Shown: positions 57,301 to 64,000 of the stretch, one piece after another
How the letters are laid out: each line of letters starts with the position of its first letter
Numbering within the stretch: the stretch's first letter is position 1
NCBI GenBank assembly: GCA_947044365.1
Contig: OX345636.1
Location: 30,571,966 to 30,635,965, forward strand
Reading direction: 5' to 3'
Source of the DNA: Petrosia ficiformis
Taxonomy: Eukaryota; Porifera; Demospongiae; Haplosclerida; Petrosiidae
Length of the DNA: 64,000 nt
The notes under the pieces: model-generated
The model's input: the letters and a program-made list of their open reading frames with translations, nothing else
What the model was told of the DNA's origin: nothing
The model's database searches: none
Position numbers and translations under genes: made by a program

Positions 57301-57782
57301 TTATTTCTATTTTAGTAGACTTGTAATTTAGTTAGTAAAATATATAGACAATCTGCTAGGGTTCAATGTGAAATTTTAACCTCTTTTTAGTTGTTCATTA
57401 CAACATTACATCTGGATTACATTCTTCAGGTATTGGAGCAACTGGAGGTGGATCTATAATGGACAAATCGCCAGAACGCTTAGACCTGTTTAAGTTGCTG
57501 AAGAGCAAGTCGAATTCCTGGGATGAATTTGCTAGGGAGCTACGTGTTGATCGAAGTTTTCGTGTGAGCTTACGAAGTAATACTGCCTTAAGTAATGATA
57601 AGAGGTTAGAAGAGGTGTTGCAACGTTGGATTGATTCAGAAACATCACCTGTAACTTGGAAAAGAGTTATTCGTGTATTAGACGAACTTTCATTGAAGAG
57701 GGTGGTAAAGGATGTTAAGAAGTACTTACAGAGACCAGATGTTATTGCAAAGTATTCTGAAATGGAGGACTACGAAAGCTAA
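34454..57782 (+). CDS. ENTH-caspase-like-Death-Death fusion gene, 18 exons, 1063 residues
   Basis: Exons: 34454-34476, 36051-36170, 37244-37319, 39040-39178, 39287-39363, 40789-40929, 47851-48117, 48925-48955, 50239-50307, 50461-51156, 51959-52672, 53566-53827, 54187-54220, 54503-54527, 55572-55631, 56441-56494, 57029-57079 and 57430-57782. Every junction is GT-AG and every phase fits, giving 3192 coding bases. Product: ENTH domain (residues 1-145), Tyr/Pro/Gln-rich segment (146-314), caspase-like domain with His replaced by Asn (about 315-546), Pro-rich repeats (547-784), Death domain 1 (785-871), linker (872-946), Death domain 2 (about 955-1050). ENTH domains bind phosphoinositides and bend membranes in clathrin uptake; Death domains assemble signalling complexes. 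A role at membranes or endosomes is inference. The joining rests on phase and splice sites, not on a transcript; a split between exons 5 and 6 is the weakest point. Confidence 0.75.
35163..36050. other. Intron 1 (right part) of the fusion gene
   Basis: No coding segment seen. Several short palindromic phrases around TATTCGAATA (35400-35460) and AAATATTCG are present and may be remnants of a MITE. The 3' splice site is a T9 run followed by CCAG. Confidence 0.4.
40152..40652. mobile_element. MITE in intron 5 (TA duplication)
   Basis: The inverted termini GGTTCTAAAATTTCGCCA and (from the right) GGTTCTAAAAATTCGCTA are each flanked by TA (40150-40151 and 40653-40654). The 501-bp interior has no convincing gene. 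The TA pairs suggest a Tc1/mariner-type mobiliser. Confidence 0.7.
42232..42567 (-). repeat. Duplicated exon-like unit with a basic KRKPTTRAGHSTG motif
   Basis: Two minus-strand segments, each with an AG acceptor and a GT donor, encode nearly the same tail: QPSKRKPTTRAGHSTG (42567-42483) and QSSKRKPTTRAGHSTG (about 42420-42319). Both are preceded by an acidic/polar stretch (QDKETEQRH and DKQSENNEQRT). The 45-bp core repeats with a spacing of 159 bp. It looks like a tandem exon duplication in a gene carried by, or captured in, the pogo-like element. Confidence 0.55.
43690..45530 (-). pseudogene. Pogo/Tigger-like transposase
   Basis: Minus-strand order: an N-terminal HTH region (LRQASEEFTVPRSTIQDRIS, near 45470); GCANIGYPHSRKQVLAIVV and GWWEGFCKRH (45337-45190), the CENP-B-type DNA-binding part; the DDE_1 nuclease (45100-44550) with Asp in VFNCDETGMPLDPK, Asp in LLLLLDGHSS and CLPPYTTHETQPLDKGPFGP; and a charged tail (LIAEKEKKKAEAEEKKQRQE, about 43790-43730). 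Such enzymes insert at TA, matching the flanks. Defects: a frameshift near 45080 between LEENCNL and the NCDETG block, a stop near 45410, and a short deletion after LLDGHSS where about 15 residues of the family are missing. Dead copy. Confidence 0.85.
46143..46262. repeat. 120-bp near-perfect palindrome
   Basis: Arms: AACATGTTTCA (46143-46153) with 46252-46262, a perfect 27-bp arm (46157-46183 with 46222-46248, containing TGCGTTATATAAACCTGCCA), and an inner GATATC pair around CCCAAGGG. It can fold into a long hairpin. A second, looser pair (ATGAGATTCAT near 46284 and ATGAATCTCAT near 46438) lies directly to the right. Confidence 0.85.
49001..49774. mobile_element. 774-bp MITE in intron 8
   Basis: The termini CAGGAGCTTATAAGCGCC and (from the right) CAGGAGCTTATGAGCACC are followed on both sides by a GAAGGAG-TCAAACT phrase. 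A 7-bp direct repeat CTGTTAG flanks it (48994-49000 and 49775-49781). No gene inside. The CAG start and 7-8 bp duplication recall hAT-type elements, but the family is not certain. Confidence 0.75.
50461..51156 (+). other. Caspase-like domain exon (10) of the fusion gene
   Basis: One 696-bp exon encodes the C14 fold: first strand TKGLAIIVGSSKP, RKIRTTF, the catalytic-His strand CEFIIFYFVGNGIVDEEG, the catalytic-Cys strand ACLFFFDCCLSSQYED, and a small-subunit-like segment ENCLFVYNGYEKATGQWTPF. Caspases have G-H-G at the His site and QACRG around Cys. Here the site reads GNG, so the catalytic His is replaced by Asn, while a Cys remains (DCC). It is therefore probably a non-proteolytic, scaffold-type domain. 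No Asp-rich processing linker is evident. The assignment is by motif order; distance to true caspases is large. Confidence 0.7.
51959..52672 (+). other. Pro-rich tandem repeat exon (11) of the fusion gene
   Basis: Five units of 35 residues (105 bp) start at 52028, 52133, 52241, 52346 and 52451. The consensus includes EPEHKVDSLIEPLPTEKPAF then PLAPDIPVASQPIVQ. The second unit has one extra codon. The last three are identical in DNA over their shared length (about 90 bp or more), so they were copied recently. The exon is acidic and Pro-rich and probably disordered, a spacer between the caspase-like domain and the Death domains or a docking site for SH3/WW-type partners (inference). Confidence 0.85.
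53566..53827 (+). other. Death domain 1 exon (12) of the fusion gene
   Basis: The sequence reads as a six-helix Death domain: VTCWEEVGSTLGIPSFKLER, IAEENNKVLARQRQMYKVW, ATWKGLCDALRNVLVNQSIV and ADRIEKKYLE. The Trp in CWEEVG, the LGI-S turn, the M-KVW helix and the TWKGLCDALR helix are the normal anchors of the fold. The donor follows E-AT, and the next exon supplies the third codon base. Confidence 0.8.
53946..54120 (+). repeat. tRNA-derived SINE, copy 1 (intron 12)
   Basis: Pol III promoter boxes are visible: box A TAGCTCAGTTGG (about 53988-53999) and box B GGGTTCAAATCC (about 54031-54042). A tail with CATTGCCTCAGGTGTC and a CTTT repeat follows. It is preceded by GATGTTTGATTTGGACCCTG, the same lead as in the other two copies. 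Confidence 0.9.
54685..54825. repeat. Small inverted/tandem repeat MITE
   Basis: AACAATGCCAGTACACCTAA occurs twice in direct order (near 54702 and 54758) and once inverted (near 54795-54814). GAATATCCTAA at the left mirrors TTAGGATATT at the right end. It lies in intron 14. Confidence 0.75.
55119..55544. repeat. 22-bp perfect inverted repeat around 380 bp
   Basis: TTGAAGTTGGTAATGATGAT then AT at 55119-55140 is the exact inverse of 55523-55544. No gene lies inside; the right arm ends 27 bp before the 3' splice site of exon 15. It is probably a MITE or its remains. Confidence 0.75.
57430..57782 (+). other. Death domain 2, last exon (18) of the fusion gene
   Basis: After a Gly-rich join (GIGATGGGS) the exon encodes ERLDLFKLLKSKSNSWDEFA, RELRVDRSFRVSLRS, EEVLQRWIDSETSPVTWKRV and IRVLDELSLKRVVKDVKKYL. 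This has the Death-fold helices with the W-D-E-F and V-L-x-R-W-I-D anchors. The stop TAA is 57780-57782. The domain sits at the extreme C terminus, the usual place for adaptor Death domains. Confidence 0.8.
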
Positions 57783-59910
57783 CTGTATACAGATATTAAA
57801 TTTTTCGTATTAAACATTTCATATTAAACTTTTATGATTACCAAATTTTAAAAACTACTATATATGTCTTTTGTTTGAAATGAAGATGGTTTTGATACAT
57901 TCAATGTATGCATGTAATATTGCAGCAATGATTAATATTTAGCACATACCATGTAGTTAACAAACTAATTTTTTTTATTGTTATGGATTCCTTTCTTCCT
58001 AGTAATGAATTATCTAGTAAATGCTATCTATGTTTATGCTAAGTTGTAGTGCATTCAATAACTTTTAATTATTATTTCCAGCAATGAATGAAAAAAAGAA
58101 AGTGTAATATATAATTGCCACATTCACTTGTAACAAAGAAATTTGCCCATGCGTGCTTGGATGTGGTTGTGGTTGTGGTTGTGGCCATGCCCCATAATAC
58201 AGTCTGGAACAGTTGTTTCAAATTCTTGGTCCTAGTGTCTGTCAAACAGCTTTCCACTCAAAAAGGACAATGACAAAAATGATTGGTTAATGAGCATCTC
58301 ACGTATGGCACTTGGACCAAGACTTTGAGGCAACTGTTCCAGACTTTGGACATAGTGGTTTGTAGATGAGACTAAGGTACACGTGGTTTATATAATTCTG
58401 AACGTTTTCAACTTTTAACCATTGGAGCTAATACACCATAATTATAAGTGTATGGATCTGTATACATCTTATTAGTACATGTACACAAGCATATAGGCCT
58501 AGTATCTCCATACATACCATCTCATCTTATTATTTTACTGGTTCACTGTTATCAAGTACTGTGCTCAGTATACTATCTCATACTCTACTGTACATTAGTG
58601 TTGATTATAACTATAACTAAACTGGAGATAGTACATGTGTAATCAATAAGTAGATCTTAAACATCAACATAAATTTTAATTCAAAAGACAAGTCAAATTA
58701 CTAAAGACATTTTAAACAAACTGAAATGTTAAGTAGCTGTCACGAAAAAATATTGAAAGTCCTGAATGATTGGGTAGGGTAATATTCAGTTTTATAACAA
58801 CCAAACGTTTCAGTAGTTATGCAACCACCTTGCACCACTTGTTTATACTACATTGGAGTGTAAAAGACACTCAGGAGAATGCATAATGTTATGTTATAGA
58901 GGTCACATGTACTGTTCTAGGTCACACGCACTTGGTGACTGGATTGCAGTGTCACTACTGTTGAAGGTAGGTGTTGCATAACTACCAAAATGTTTGTTTA
59001 TTAAAAACAATTTTTGATTGGTGAAAACAAACATAAAGCTATGAATGTCATAAAATGTTTACCTCCCTAAAATTGTTCGACATGGTCCTAATATTTCAAA
59101 ATATTAGGACCCCCTGGAACTGAGCTAAAACTTTACACCCTTCTCTTCACTAGTATTTCAGAAGTTCACACTCCCTCTGGAACTAATTTATTAACTCAAA
59201 CTGGAACATGATAGACATAATTATACTGAAAAGTATCATTAAAACAAACGTTTACATGTAATTATTATATAAAACAAAAATGTATGTTTTTGTAAATGTG
59301 AACTCAACTTAGTGGCAGAGCTGATAGCATTTGGGACTGCACCTATGTACTCCTATAGTACTGTTCCTGGTACAATCCCTCTCCAACAAAGAAGATTGAT
59401 TACCATCATATGGGATTAATAAGTGATTAGCTATTTCAAATAAATTTTAATATTATTTACTGATATTTTGGGGGTCCAAATAATTATTGTGACAATCACT
59501 CATTTGTAAAATACTCTGGCAAAGAAAGACGCAATTAATGCTAATAATAAATATTATTATTTATTTTTGTCCCGTAGGGCTAGCCATCCCAGTCGTTCTG
59601 CATCAGTTATAATTGGTTTCCAACAGCTTCAAACCATATAGATTGACATCAGGTTGATTAACTTTACAAATAATAATTATAGAAAATGAATTACAAGAGG
59701 AGAAGAAAAGATAAAAAAGTTTAAGTGACAAAAGGTTGTACTAAAAGTATAAAAAGAAGAACACAAAAGAAGAAAAGACAAGTCAGTACTATTATTACAA
59801 AAAATATAAAACACTAAAAAAAACCTTTTGTTAACAATTCAATTAAAGTTTATGAACTATATAATTATAAAGATACTAAATGACATGCGCTCAAACTATG
59901 ACTTCTAGTT
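57783..59910. other. Intergenic region between two convergent genes
   Basis: No gene seen in 2.1 kb. A GGTTGT repeat lies near 58160-58183. A 300-bp segment (about 58745-59045) has inverted ends (CCAAACGTTTCAGTAGTTATGC versus GCATAACTACCAAAATGTTTG); its left part resembles, inverted, the segment 49785-49890. GACATGGTCC-type and ATATTAGGACC phrases near 59080-59115 form a short palindrome. The region holds the 3' ends of both genes. Confidence 0.6.
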
Positions 59911-63108
<3,198 letters not shown>

Positions 63109-63936
63109 CTAATATTACAGAACATATACATGTAAGTGAGTACATAAATAATGTATTAGTACATGTACTCTTTACAAAACAAGATACAAGTACATGTATA
63201 TAATTATGGAGAAAAAAAGTATACATATGTATATCCTTATGATTACTTAGTCGTCATCATTCAGCTAACTTTCTCATGCCTGGACATAACAGACTGTCAC
63301 AGGCTATAATAATTATTGTCTGTATTTAGCTAGAGCAGCAGTTTCTATGTAAGCTACAAGCAGGTTTCTTCCTGCTGGTCCTGTAAAGCTCGAGCATGCA
63401 TTCTATTATGTTATTATTTTCAATTTATGACAAGCCCTCTCAATGAAGCAACTTCCTTAACTACGTATACATGTGACACAAACACAAATATAAAAATTTA
63501 ACCCCGTGGAAAGCAAACACACTATGCGGGCAACAGTGTTTTTATATGGCACACCATTGGCACAGCAGAGTTCTCTCTTTGGGCCAGATGATGCAGGTAA
63601 TTATGATTATATTATCAATAACAGCATTAACTCTTTGTTAATTGGCTCAAGATGTAATCCCAATGGCGCACACATTAACCATTGTTGAGCCAATTTGGCC
63701 CAGGCTTCAAAACTTATCAAAAACTCTGGTGGGCAATAACTATAACTGTTGTTCATGTAACATATACCGTATAGCGGGAAATATTCATTGGGTGCAAAAT
63801 TTCGTTATTTTCGTTGGCAGTTGAGGGCAACGAAAATTTGAATCAACAAAAATTTGACTCGAGGAAAATTTTGCGACAGTCACGTGTGGTTTCAAAGTCA
63901 CACCTCTCACACGTGTGTTATTATTGTTTACTAGCG
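63109..63936. other. Upstream intron region of CSL; terminal-repeat-like segment
   Basis: I found no further CSL exon here. From 63766 (CCGTATAGCGGGAAATATTC) a segment rich in CAACGAAAATTTG repeats and a TTTCGTTATTTTCGTTGGCA inverted phrase looks like the terminus of a MITE or DNA transposon. A CACGTGTG phrase occurs at 63882 and again near 63912. Confidence 0.45.
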
Positions 63937-64000
63937 ATGGCTCTTTATCGGTATTTTAAGCCTGATTCATCTCTTCCAGACCCCAAGGGACCGCTATCAG
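63937..64000 (+). CDS. Start of a plus-strand ORF cut by the window edge
   Basis: ATG at 63937 opens MALYRYFKPDSSLPDPKGPL and stays open to the end. I recall LPDPKGPLS-like starts in repetitive sponge ORFs of probable transposon origin, but cannot name the family. The terminal-repeat-like segment just upstream supports a mobile-element gene. Only 21 codons are visible. Confidence 0.4.
   Translation, partial: MALYRYFKPDSSLPDPKGPLS

Noticed and set aside
58135..58200. CRISPR-like or coding repeat GGTTGT
   Set aside because: A short simple-sequence run without spacers or frame; the genome is eukaryotic.

Overview
The window looks like nuclear DNA of an early-branching animal, most likely a demosponge of the Amphimedon type. 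The DNA is AT-rich and genes are split by short GT-AG introns. It carries a Notch-pathway CSL factor, death-domain and caspase-like modules, tRNA-derived SINEs, and a dense set of P-like, THAP/DDE/YqaJ, pogo-like and tyrosine-recombinase elements. The species assignment is inference; no species-specific marker was compared.

The left part (1-34.4 kb) is a transposon mosaic. From 0.1 to 6.7 kb lies a decayed P-type transposase on the minus strand, with a gene of a family I cannot name inside one of its introns (1.7-4.6 kb). From 7.4 to 13.1 kb lies a broken DIRS-like retrotransposon (gag, RT/RNase H, tyrosine recombinase) on the minus strand. From 13.312 to 20.993 kb lies an ISL2EU-like element (element A) with a THAP/DDE transposase and a SWIM-YqaJ-PHD protein. 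A second element of the same kind (B, 16.644-20.598 kb) is inserted in its transposase gene, and removing B plus one copy of the AT duplication restores the reading frame. Around 22.2-23.1 kb are exons of a short ubiquitin-protease-like gene. From 23.179 to 34.358 kb is another nest: a P-like element (E) interrupted by a THAP/coiled-coil remnant (C) and by a complete P-like element (D, 28.240-33.423 kb). D's eight-exon, 1140-residue transposase reads open throughout.

The centre and right (34.45-57.78 kb) are taken up by one plus-strand gene that I could join across 18 exons with every splice phase consistent. Its predicted 1063-residue product starts with a complete epsin-type ENTH domain. 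A Tyr/Pro/Gln-rich segment follows, then a caspase-like domain whose catalytic His position is Asn, a Pro-rich tandem repeat, and two Death domains. I know of no protein combining ENTH with caspase-like and Death domains, and this is the main candidate for an undescribed system: a membrane/phosphoinositide-binding, endocytosis-type module tied to death-fold signalling. Its introns hold a pogo-like element (40.97-46.94 kb), several MITEs and a SINE.

At the right end, the 3' half of CSL/RBPJ/Suppressor of Hairless lies on the minus strand (59.911-63.108 kb), convergent with the fusion gene. Two SINEs sit in its introns. A plus-strand ORF begins at 63.937 kb and runs out of the window.
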